Shown in pieces: positions 1 to 5,895 of a DNA stretch of 7,467 nt; positions within the stretch are counted from its first letter, which is position 1; every line of letters starts with the position of its first letter. The stretch is from an uncultured bacterium (GTDB lineage Bacteria > Patescibacteriota > Minisyncoccia > Phycocordibacterales > UBA9973), in assembly GCA_937895685.1 (NCBI GenBank), contig CALBMC010000039.1, positions 1-7,467 of the forward strand, given 5' to 3'. Made by a program: the position numbers and the translations under genes. Under the pieces are notes generated by a model. It was not told where the DNA came from, searched no databases, and saw nothing but the letters and a program-made list of their open reading frames with translations.

Positions 1-16
1 AGTTCCGGGATTTTTT
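1..16. terminator. Partial intrinsic terminator at the left edge
   Basis: The window opens with AGTTCCGGGA followed by six T. This looks like the descending arm and U-tract of a plus-strand intrinsic terminator whose ascending arm lies off the left edge. Read on the minus strand, the A-run and the CCCGGAACT arm come shortly after the stop of the glycoside hydrolase-like gene, so the same hairpin may terminate both strands between convergent genes. Only half of the structure is visible, so this is an inference. Confidence 0.45.
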
Positions 17-31
17 ATTGCTACTTAGTTG

Positions 32-2260
32 TTAGTTAGATTTCGCAACTTTTATTTGGACTGAAGCAGAGTTACCTGCAAGGTCATATGATACAGCTCT
101 TAGAGTGTAAGGGCCGTTTGGTAACCCACTTGTATCCCAAACATATTTGTATGGTACAGAAGAGTCGGTTCCAATAAGTGTTTTTCCCTGATAAAGGTCA
201 ACTCTTTCAACTCCATTTTTATCTGTTGATTGAATTTGGATTTGAGTTGATGCTCCAGAAAGGATTGTGCCATTTTCTGGTGTTGAGAAAGATACTTTTG
301 GTGGAACATTATCTGTGTCTTCTGTGTTTTCGTCACAGTTTCCAAATAGTCCTCCTAAAATTCCACAGTCATCGCCTGTCCCATCTTCTGTTGGAAGTAT
401 TACTTCTACAAAAGTAGGGTCTAATTTAAGAGTTGAGATTCCAAATGAAGGAATATATGTTGTCTCTAGGCTACTGTAATCTTCGTCTCGGATTGTTACC
501 TCGTGTCCTGGATTTACTGCAAACTCTGTTTTTCCACGGCTAGAATAGTTGGCGTCTCCATCTATTGCGTAAAGTGAACCACTTGAGTTAGTTAAATCAA
601 CCACCTCACCATCAACTGTGATACTTGAGATTCTCAATGTTTTTCCTGTTAGGTTTGAAACAGAAAGCGCAATTTCTCCATCATCTTTTCTGTATCCGTA
701 GACGGTAATGTCTTCTTGATTTGATGGATTACTCAAAGTAAATGTTGTTGTAAGGGGAGTGTATCCTCCTTTAAAGATATCTTTCATAGAAAGGTAAGCA
801 AAGTAAGGTGTTCTTCTTACGAAGTCCCCAGTGTCTTCTGGTTCACTGTTACCAACTCCTTTGGATGTATGAAGGTTTATCATTGCGTTTCCTCCATCTG
901 TCATAAATGTGTGAAGGTTGGCAATTTTTATATAGTTTCCATTAGTTGCGTTTTCTTCATTTATCATATTAAGAATATCTGTAACAAAAGCAGCATGAAG
1001 AATTGAGTTTGCGTATTTCGCATCTGTTCCATTTGCTGGGTCTTGGTTTATATTCCATTCTGTAAACCACATGTTTTTTCCTGGGAATGTTTCTCTATAC
1101 CAATCTAGGATAACAGGGAATCGAGTTGTTAGATTTGGTCCAGCAACTGTATTTCTCAAGTCTCTCATTTCTTCAAGTCCGCAAGAAAAGATTGAGTCTC
1201 TGTTTCCCCCCGCTACTTCGTCTTCACAGCTATTAAATGGTGCGTAGAAGTGAATTACATAATCATCGTAATTATGTTCATCCATTTTTGTTTTTAAGGC
1301 TATATTCCACTGTTCGTTGAAATCTGAATCCTCCCAATCAGCTCCTTCTTCAAAGTTCTTTTTTGGTGCAGCAGAAACAGCAAAAGGAATTCCTGGGTGT
1401 TCTGCCAAGATTAGGCTTCTGTATTCATCACAAGTGTCTAAGTATTCTTCTACTGAAATAGGCGCGTTAACTGCTGGGTTTCCAGCGTGATACCATTGAT
1501 GAGTTTTTGCGTAAGCTTCGTTTCCACATTCTATTCCAGTAATTTTAACTCCTTGATCAACTAGAAAATCTATTTTTTCCAGTTCTTCTTCTGGGCTAGA
1601 ATATCTAAGGTTCAAAACAAAAACAGAATCAGAATTTCCTGCTTCTAGAATATCAACATAATCTCTTATGAAGTTGTGAGGTTTTGTATTTTGGAATCCT
1701 TCTAGATAAGAAAGATTTCCATATCTTGGTTTTACTTCTGTAATTTCTGAAAGCTCTCCTGTGTTTCCTCCAGCTTCTGCGTCTATTCTATCTGCTTTTA
1801 TAAAACCATTTCCTCTTATTTCATTTCCACCAACAAGAGAAGTTATTTCTTCAGGAAGAAGTCTTCCTGGCTCCATAAAGGTTGTTTTGAAGTGATAGTA
1901 AGAAACTTCTCCTCCGGCAAAGAATCTTGCATTGTTCGCTTCTATTTCTCCGGCAAAATCTGTTGTATAAGATAGCCAGTTTTCAGCAATTCCTGCTTCG
2001 TCTAGAAGTTTTGCCATGTGTATTCCATAGACCCCTGGTTCAACTTCATCAGCTCCACTGATAGAAGTTAGGGAAATACTTATATCAACAGTGTCAGCTG
2101 GATTTACAAGACCCAGAAGAAAATTTCTTCCGTCTTTTGTTATAAGTCCAACGATGATAGCTAAAACCGCAAGGATTACAACTCCACTAAATAATTTTAT
2201 CGCATCTTTTTCTGGCTTATCGACGTTACTCGAAAAAGGGGATTTGTTTGCTTCTTCCAT
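32..2260 (-). CDS. Membrane-anchored clan GH-A-like glycoside hydrolase with C-terminal Ig-like domain
   Basis: This 742-residue protein probably acts outside the cell on a glycan; its substrate cannot be read from the sequence. A lysine-containing N-terminus (1-21) precedes one hydrophobic segment (about 23-41, FSGVVILAVLAIIVGLI), consistent with a type II signal anchor and no cleavage site. Residues about 60-460 resemble a TIM-barrel hydrolase of clan GH-A (GH39/GH51/GH79-like): GNE with candidate acid/base Glu248, VIHFY (335-339), and FTEWN with candidate nucleophile Glu401. Residues about 480-615 look like the beta-sandwich that often follows such barrels (VYGYRKDDGEIALSVSNLTG). An acidic linker with two cysteines (632, 642) leads to an Ig-like domain (about 652-740, VPPKVSFSTPENGTILSG to the end). 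The ATG at 2260 has no Shine-Dalgarno sequence. The gene follows rnr on the same strand with 83 bp between and has its own promoter. A catalytically inactive glycan-binding protein is an alternative. Confidence 0.72.
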   Translation of the reverse strand: MEEANKSPFSSNVDKPEKDAIKLFSGVVILAVLAIIVGLITKDGRNFLLGLVNPADTVDISISLTSISGADEVEPGVYGIHMAKLLDEAGIAENWLSYTTDFAGEIEANNARFFAGGEVSYYHFKTTFMEPGRLLPEEITSLVGGNEIRGNGFIKADRIDAEAGGNTGELSEITEVKPRYGNLSYLEGFQNTKPHNFIRDYVDILEAGNSDSVFVLNLRYSSPEEELEKIDFLVDQGVKITGIECGNEAYAKTHQWYHAGNPAVNAPISVEEYLDTCDEYRSLILAEHPGIPFAVSAAPKKNFEEGADWEDSDFNEQWNIALKTKMDEHNYDDYVIHFYAPFNSCEDEVAGGNRDSIFSCGLEEMRDLRNTVAGPNLTTRFPVILDWYRETFPGKNMWFTEWNINQDPANGTDAKYANSILHAAFVTDILNMINEENATNGNYIKIANLHTFMTDGGNAMINLHTSKGVGNSEPEDTGDFVRRTPYFAYLSMKDIFKGGYTPLTTTFTLSNPSNQEDITVYGYRKDDGEIALSVSNLTGKTLRISSITVDGEVVDLTNSSGSLYAIDGDANYSSRGKTEFAVNPGHEVTIRDEDYSSLETTYIPSFGISTLKLDPTFVEVILPTEDGTGDDCGILGGLFGNCDENTEDTDNVPPKVSFSTPENGTILSGASTQIQIQSTDKNGVERVDLYQGKTLIGTDSSVPYKYVWDTSGLPNGPYTLRAVSYDLAGNSASVQIKVAKSN

Positions 2261-2284
2261 AATATAATTAGTGACGCTCTATTT

Positions 2285-2296
2285 CCGCATTAGCGG
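2285..2296 (-). other. Small inverted repeat in the leader of the hydrolase-like gene
   Basis: CCGC and GCGG flank a four-base loop in the predicted 5' leader, about 10 nt after the expected transcription start and 25 nt before the ATG. It could be a leader hairpin or a small operator. It has no U-tract, so it is not a terminator for rnr. The stem is only four G-C pairs and could be chance. Confidence 0.3.
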
Positions 2297-2313
2297 TGCC
2301 ACTTTTCTATATA

Positions 2314-2322
2314 ATTATAGCA
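2314..2322 (-). promoter_or_regulatory. Extended -10 promoter for the hydrolase-like gene
   Basis: On the minus strand the sequence is TGCTATAAT, a perfect TATAAT with the TGn extension. No convincing -35 hexamer lies 17 bp upstream, as is usual for extended -10 promoters. Transcription would start near 2306 and give a leader of about 45 nt. There is no terminator after rnr, so read-through from rnr is also possible. Confidence 0.6.
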
Positions 2323-2343
2323 GAAAACTGTTTTTATAAGTTT

Positions 2344-4257
2344 TTATTTTGAAAATCCGTAATCCACAGTCCGAGAGATTGGGTCTGCTTTTAGAACCGT
2401 AACAATAACCTTGTCTCCAAGTCTGAATTTGTTCTTCTTTGAGGCTAGAGTGTATTTCTTCTCATCAAATTCATATTCATCTTTTGGTAAGTTTGAGACA
2501 TGAACAAATCCTTCACTTCCAGATATTAGATCTGCAACGAAAAATCCATAGGCCGTAACACCGGTTATTATTCCTTCTCGTTCTTGTCCTATGAAAGAAC
2601 TCATATATTCAACTTGTTTTGTCTTTATTGAAGTACGTTCTGCTTCTGAAGCTTGCTTTTCTCTTTCACTTGAATGAATTGAAGCTTTCTCATACCACTT
2701 CCAAGTTTCTTTATCTATTTTTTGATTTGTTAGATATGTTTCAAGGAGTCTGTGAACGATCAGGTCTGGATAACGACGGATAGGGGAAGTGAAGTGTGTG
2801 TAGTCTTCAAAGCCAAGCCCATAGTGTCCAATATTTTTGGTGCTGTAGATTGCTTTTGCCATTGTTCTTGCGACAAGACTCTCAACCATTCCTTGCTCTG
2901 GTTTGTCTTTCACCATCTCAACTAACAAGCTAAAGTCTTTTATAGAAATTTTCTCTTCTTGTTTATTCATTGTATATCCAAGAGATGAGACAAAATGAAC
3001 TAAGTCTCTTACTCTATCTCTATCTGGAAGATCGTGGATTCTGTAAACAAACACTTTATCTTTTGCTCCTTCTTTTATGTATTCAGCAACAACTCTGTTA
3101 GCTAAAAGCATGAACTCCTCAATCATTTTATGAGAGTCTCCACGAACTTTTTTATATACTCCTTCTGGAAAACCATTTTCATCTAGTTTGAATTTGTATT
3201 CTTCTCCTTCTAGAGAAAGAGTTCCTTTTCTTTTTCTTTCGGCATATAGTTCTTTTGCTATTTTATTTAGAGTCGTTAACTCTTCTGCGTATTCTCCGCT
3301 TCCTTCCTTCATTATTTCGCCAGCTTCTTCATATGAGAATCTTCTGTCTGAATGAATTACAGTTTTTCCAATCCATCTTGAAAAAATTTTTCCTTTTTCA
3401 TCCATTTCAACTATGGCGGAAAATGTTAGCCTGTCTTGATTTGGGACAAGGGAGCACAGATTGTCTGATAGTACAGAAGGAAGCATTGGAATTGTTCTAT
3501 CAACCAAGTAAACAGAAGTTGCTCTTTCATATGCTTCTTTGTCTAGAGCTGTCTTTGGTCTTACAAAATGAGAAACATCCGCAATGTGTATTCCAATTTC
3601 ATAGCGACCATTTTCTAATTTTCTAAAAGATATTGCGTCGTCAAAGTCTTTGGCATCAACTGGGTCTATTGTACAAGTGAAAATACCTCGCATGTCTTTT
3701 CTTTTTGCGATGTCTTCTTTTGTTATTCCTCTTTCTTCAATAATTTTAGCTTCTTCTAGAACAGGAGCAGGGAAGTGTGGGTCAAATCCTCTCTCGAGAA
3801 CAATACCTTCCATCATTGCGTTATGAGAGACAGTGTCTCCAAGGATTCTTTCGATTGTAACTTTTGGTAGTATTCCTTTTTTCCAAGAATCGAGCTTTGC
3901 GTAGACAAACATTCCTTTTTTGAGGATCTTGTCATCTTTTATTATTTCGAAATCTGTATCAATTTTTGGATCATCAGGGTGGAGCAGGAATAGTTTGTCT
4001 TTCTCTATTATAGTTCCAGCGAATCCGGCTCTACCTCTTTTTTCTACGGACAGAACCTCGGCGTAAGTTCTACCTCGATTTTTATTTTTAAATCCAAAAG
4101 TAATTGTGTCTCCGTGTAGTGCACAATTTCTATCTTCAAAGTCTATAAAATAAATATTTCTTTTTTCATCAAAGACGGTTGCAGTTCCTCTGGCTGAGAC
4201 AGAGATGACCCCTGTCATAGGTGGCCTTTTTGGGGCGTTTTCGTTAGTTTTTTTCAC
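2344..4257 (-). CDS. rnr: RNase R/VacB-type 3'-5' exoribonuclease
   Basis: This processive 3'-to-5' hydrolytic exoribonuclease releases nucleoside 5'-monophosphates and degrades structured RNA in the cytoplasm. The order is an N-terminal cold-shock/OB domain (about 14-56, with ALHGD), a second OB region (about 75-135), the RNB catalytic domain (about 187-510) and a C-terminal S1 domain (about 557-635). The magnesium-binding DPVDAKDFDDA motif supplies Asp198, Asp204, Asp206 and Asp207, with the same spacing as the catalytic aspartates of RNase II and RNase R. HYGLGFEDYTHFTSPIRRYP (478-497) carries the conserved arginine pair Arg494-Arg495. At 637 residues it is much shorter than E. coli RNase R (813), with no N-terminal helix-turn-helix domain and no long lysine-rich tail. 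The length is close to RNase II, but the DPxDAKDFDDA motif favours RNase R. The start is GTG at 4257-4255, without a Shine-Dalgarno sequence. The gene is divergent from rpsP. Confidence 0.96.
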   Translation of the reverse strand: MKKTNENAPKRPPMTGVISVSARGTATVFDEKRNIYFIDFEDRNCALHGDTITFGFKNKNRGRTYAEVLSVEKRGRAGFAGTIIEKDKLFLLHPDDPKIDTDFEIIKDDKILKKGMFVYAKLDSWKKGILPKVTIERILGDTVSHNAMMEGIVLERGFDPHFPAPVLEEAKIIEERGITKEDIAKRKDMRGIFTCTIDPVDAKDFDDAISFRKLENGRYEIGIHIADVSHFVRPKTALDKEAYERATSVYLVDRTIPMLPSVLSDNLCSLVPNQDRLTFSAIVEMDEKGKIFSRWIGKTVIHSDRRFSYEEAGEIMKEGSGEYAEELTTLNKIAKELYAERKRKGTLSLEGEEYKFKLDENGFPEGVYKKVRGDSHKMIEEFMLLANRVVAEYIKEGAKDKVFVYRIHDLPDRDRVRDLVHFVSSLGYTMNKQEEKISIKDFSLLVEMVKDKPEQGMVESLVARTMAKAIYSTKNIGHYGLGFEDYTHFTSPIRRYPDLIVHRLLETYLTNQKIDKETWKWYEKASIHSSEREKQASEAERTSIKTKQVEYMSSFIGQEREGIITGVTAYGFFVADLISGSEGFVHVSNLPKDEYEFDEKKYTLASKKNKFRLGDKVIVTVLKADPISRTVDYGFSK

Positions 4258-4263
4258 CTTTAC

Positions 4264-4272
4264 AATATAACA
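4264..4272 (-). promoter_or_regulatory. Extended -10 promoter for rnr, predicted leaderless
   Basis: The minus strand reads TGTTATATT, a TGn-extended -10 with five of six bases matching TATAAT. There is no clear -35. The expected start, about 7 nt downstream of the -10, falls on or next to the G of the rnr GTG codon at 4257, so the mRNA would be leaderless. An ATAACA/TGTTAT inverted repeat (4267-4283) overlaps this element and might be an operator. Confidence 0.45.
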
Positions 4273-4294
4273 CTTTATGTTATTTTTGGGGATA

Positions 4295-4323
4295 TTGATA
4301 TTTTTCTATAAGTCTGGTAGTAT
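4295..4323 (+). promoter_or_regulatory. Promoter for rpsP, near-leaderless
   Basis: A TTGATA -35 (4295-4300) and a TAGTAT -10 (4318-4323) are separated by exactly 17 bp, and TGG just before the -10 supplies the extended TGn element. The predicted start near 4330 leaves only about 5 nt before the rpsP ATG at 4335. It is back to back with the rnr promoter in the same 77-bp divergent region. Confidence 0.55.
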
Positions 4324-4334
4324 CAAAAGCACAT

Positions 4335-4637
4335 ATGATAATAATCAGACTTCAAAGAATAGGAAGAAAGAACGAGGCGCATTTTCGCCTTATTGCCACT
4401 GACAGCAAAAATTCAGCAAAAACTGGTAAGTTTTTGGAAGTTGTTGGAACATACAATCCACACTCAAAAGCTTTTACTGTAAAGAAAGATAGAATTGACT
4501 TCTATGTAAAAAATGGAGCTCAAGTATCAGACACAGTTCACAACCTTTTTGTTAAGAATGGAATGAAGGAGGGCAAAAAGAAAAACGTCCTTTCTAAGAA
4601 AGCACCAACAAAGCCTCGAAAAGAAGCTAAGAAATAA
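4335..4637 (+). CDS. rpsP: 30S ribosomal protein S16
   Basis: S16 is a primary 16S rRNA-binding protein needed for assembly of the 30S body. The 100-residue product matches the family from the N-terminus: IRLQRIGRKNEAHFRLI (4-20), TDSKNSAKTGKFLEVVGTYNP (22-42) and GAQVSDTVHNLF (61-72). A lysine-rich tail (about 77-100, ending KPRKEAKK) follows the core, as is common. The start is fixed by the family N-terminus; the ATG has no Shine-Dalgarno sequence and almost no leader. It is the first gene of the plus-strand translation cluster and ends in its own terminator, so khpA is probably transcribed separately. Confidence 0.98.
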   Translation: MIIIRLQRIGRKNEAHFRLIATDSKNSAKTGKFLEVVGTYNPHSKAFTVKKDRIDFYVKNGAQVSDTVHNLFVKNGMKEGKKKNVLSKKAPTKPRKEAKK

Positions 4638-4642
4638 GAACT

Positions 4643-4680
4643 AGCGGTTATCAAGTTTTTTTGATTGACCGCTTTTTCTT
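4643..4680 (+). terminator. Intrinsic terminator after rpsP
   Basis: AGCGGT (4643-4648) pairs with ACCGCT (4668-4673). The stem continues through a T-G and an A-T pair, one bulged base, and TCAA/TTGA, closing on a T-rich loop. A U-tract (4673-4680, interrupted by one C) follows. The hairpin begins 5 nt after the rpsP stop. Its descending arm contains the TTGACC of the khpA promoter. Confidence 0.85.
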
Positions 4681-4693
4681 TGCAAGATAAAAT
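4665..4693 (+). promoter_or_regulatory. Promoter for khpA, embedded in the rpsP terminator
   Basis: TTGACC (4665-4670, five of six consensus) and TAAAAT (4688-4693, five of six) are spaced by exactly 17 bp. The -35 lies inside the descending arm of the rpsP terminator. The predicted start, near 4700, gives a leader of about 65 nt that opens with a hairpin. Confidence 0.6.
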
Positions 4694-4697
4694 GTAA

Positions 4698-4730
4698 CTA
4701 GAGCAGAATCGGGTCCGACTGCTTCTCTAG
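4698..4730 (+). promoter_or_regulatory. Leader hairpin at the 5' end of the khpA mRNA
   Basis: CTAGA/TCTAG (4698-4702, 4726-4730), GCAG/CTGC (4703-4706, 4719-4722) and TCG/CGA (4709-4711, 4716-4718) nest into one imperfect hairpin with a GGTC loop. No U-tract follows, so it is not a terminator. Because transcription is predicted to start at about 4700, the structure would sit at the extreme 5' end. It could protect the transcript or serve as a binding site. A TAGAAATTTA direct repeat occurs at its 3' edge (4728-4737) and again over the start codon (4756-4765). Confidence 0.45.
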
Positions 4731-4764
4731 AAATTTAGAAGAATAAGAGTTTTGATAGAAATTT

Positions 4765-5088
4765 ATGAACGACGATAAAGCATTCCTCGAATATGTAGTA
4801 AAAGCATTAGTAGATAACCCAAATGATGTAAAGATCGATAGAACAGTTGATGAAATGGGAGTTCTCGTTTCTCTAACAGTCCACAAGGATGATATGGGTA
4901 AAATAATCGGTCGCCAAGGTAATACTGCAAAGGCAATCCGAACACTACTACGAGTTATTGGAATGAAAAATAATGCTCGAGTAAATCTAAAGATTAATGA
5001 ACCAGAAGGCGGAATGGGAGCTGGCGCAACTATGGGAGCAAGTGCTTCTGCGGTAGACGCTGCGATGGAAGACCTAAAAGGAATCTAA
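4765..5088 (+). CDS. khpA: KH-domain RNA-binding protein KhpA (YlqC family)
   Basis: This small cytoplasmic RNA-binding protein belongs to the KhpA/YlqC family, whose members bind RNA widely and in Firmicutes pair with KhpB. The N-terminus FLEYVVKALVDNP (7-19) is typical. The single type II KH domain (about 25-78) carries the signature GKIIGRQGNTAKAIRTLL (45-62), with GRQG at 49-52 as the nucleic acid-binding GxxG loop. At 107 residues it is longer than the usual 75-80. The extra 28 C-terminal residues are rich in Gly, Ala and Met (GGMGAGATMGASASA) and end in a short acidic helix-like stretch. The position after rpsP matches the family. The ATG has no Shine-Dalgarno sequence; the long structured leader suggests post-transcriptional control. 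Confidence 0.93.
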   Translation: MNDDKAFLEYVVKALVDNPNDVKIDRTVDEMGVLVSLTVHKDDMGKIIGRQGNTAKAIRTLLRVIGMKNNARVNLKINEPEGGMGAGATMGASASAVDAAMEDLKGI

Positions 5089-5110
5089 AGAGTTTGTAGA
5101 AAATATATAA

Positions 5111-5145
5111 AAACCGCTTCAGGAAACTGAGGTGGTTTTTGTTTT
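5111..5145 (+). terminator. Intrinsic terminator after khpA
   Basis: An 11-bp stem (5112-5122 with 5127-5137, including two G-U pairs) is capped by a GAAA tetraloop of the stable GNRA type. It is followed by a long T-run (5136-5145) broken by one G. It lies about 25 nt after the khpA stop. The last two T of the run are the first bases of the next gene's TTGACA. Confidence 0.9.
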
Positions 5146-5171
5146 GACAAAAAGACAGAAAAGAGTAGAGT
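5144..5171 (+). promoter_or_regulatory. Promoter for the unknown gene, overlapping the khpA terminator
   Basis: A perfect TTGACA (5144-5149) is followed after 16 bp by TAGAGT (5166-5171, four of six). The -35 starts inside the U-tract of the khpA terminator. The predicted start near 5178 leaves a leader of only about 11 nt before the ATG at 5189. Confidence 0.55.
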
Positions 5172-5188
5172 GAAGAAAACTTTTGAAA

Positions 5189-5875
5189 ATGGAAAAATTT
5201 GAATTTAAAACAAACTATGAACAGGGCTCATTTCTTGCAGGTTTGGTGGACAAACTTGTTATTTCCCAAACTATGGAGAATGCTATTTCTATTTTAAAAA
5301 AGGCGATGAAAAATAATTTTAAATTCGCCGAAAGACGAATTGCCTTAAGCATTTTAAGAACTGAAAGGCTTGCTAGTCATACTTGTTTTAGAAACGATGA
5401 GTATTATCTTGCATCTATGGCTTTCCCGAAACTGAAAGGACCAGCTCTGGGTCTTATAAAAAATGGAATGCTTGGATATTTTGAGAAAAACACACATCAT
5501 GGATTTCCTTTGTTGCAATTGTTGATCAGTCAAGGAATTGTTGAATATGGTTTTAATCTTCAACAAAAAGGATATGAAAAAACAAATGAAGATGGTGGTT
5601 ACTATCACTTACCTTCATCAGCAATAGAGAAAATTGCTGATTTATATGGCATTAGCTGGAAACATGTTGAATGGATGGCATTTAAATTAAGCTTTCTTCT
5701 TTTAACAAGGAGAGGAATAAGCGCATTTGAAAGATACGGAGACTTTGATATTGATTGTCAGGCCCAAAAGAATGACGAATATATTTTCCCAATAATCAAT
5801 AACTATCTACCAGTTGATATGCAGTTATTTTTAAAAGAGAGGTTTAAACTAGATTCTCTTCAGGTTCCCGCCTAA
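5189..5875 (+). CDS. Unrecognised 228-residue cytoplasmic protein, possible helix-turn-helix
   Basis: I do not recognise this family. The protein looks soluble: it has no signal peptide and no clear membrane segment, and is probably mostly helical. One stretch, IEKIADLYGISWKHVEW (146-162), has the classic helix-turn-helix spacing of Ala150, Gly154 and Val160 (A-x3-G-x5-V), so nucleic-acid binding is possible; this is inference from a short pattern. The N-terminal third is basic and helical (MENAISILKKAMKN, then FAERRIALSILRTERLASH). The chosen start is ATG 5189; a TTG at 5183 in the same frame would add two residues. The gene occupies the place where rimM normally lies between khpA and trmD, but shows no RimM-like N-terminus or PRC barrel. 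Its own promoter and terminator make it a single transcription unit. Its last codons form one arm of that terminator. Confidence 0.8.
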   Translation: MEKFEFKTNYEQGSFLAGLVDKLVISQTMENAISILKKAMKNNFKFAERRIALSILRTERLASHTCFRNDEYYLASMAFPKLKGPALGLIKNGMLGYFEKNTHHGFPLLQLLISQGIVEYGFNLQQKGYEKTNEDGGYYHLPSSAIEKIADLYGISWKHVEWMAFKLSFLLLTRRGISAFERYGDFDIDCQAQKNDEYIFPIINNYLPVDMQLFLKERFKLDSLQVPA

Positions 5876-5894
5876 TAGGCGGGTTTTTTATTTT
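5867..5894 (+). terminator. Terminator that contains the stop codon of the unknown gene
   Basis: A perfect 6-bp G-C stem, CCCGCC (5867-5872) with GGCGGG (5878-5883), encloses a five-base loop, TAATA, and is followed by a T-rich tail (5884-5894). The TAA stop codon (5873-5875) is in the loop and the last two codons (Pro, Ala) form the ascending arm. Confidence 0.92.
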
Positions 5895-5895
5895 C

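Noticed and set aside
255..280. CCAGAAA/TTTCTGG inverted repeat with a 12-base loop
   Set aside because: Seven-bp arms with a long loop are expected by chance in several kilobases of AT-rich sequence.
178..479. Plus-strand open frames opposite the 3' part of the hydrolase-like gene
   Set aside because: They overlap the Ig-like domain and linker coding region in antisense, with no start signals or recognisable product.
3255..3626. Plus-strand 123-codon open frame within rnr
   Set aside because: It lies opposite the conserved RNB catalytic domain, and its leucine/phenylalanine-rich product is typical of an antisense shadow.
4698..4945. Minus-strand open frames opposite khpA
   Set aside because: They are mirror images of the well-supported KH-domain gene, with no family resemblance or promoter.
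5183..5188. TTG at 5183 as the start of the unknown gene
   Set aside because: It adds only two residues; the ATG at 5189 is a better start and has equal upstream context.
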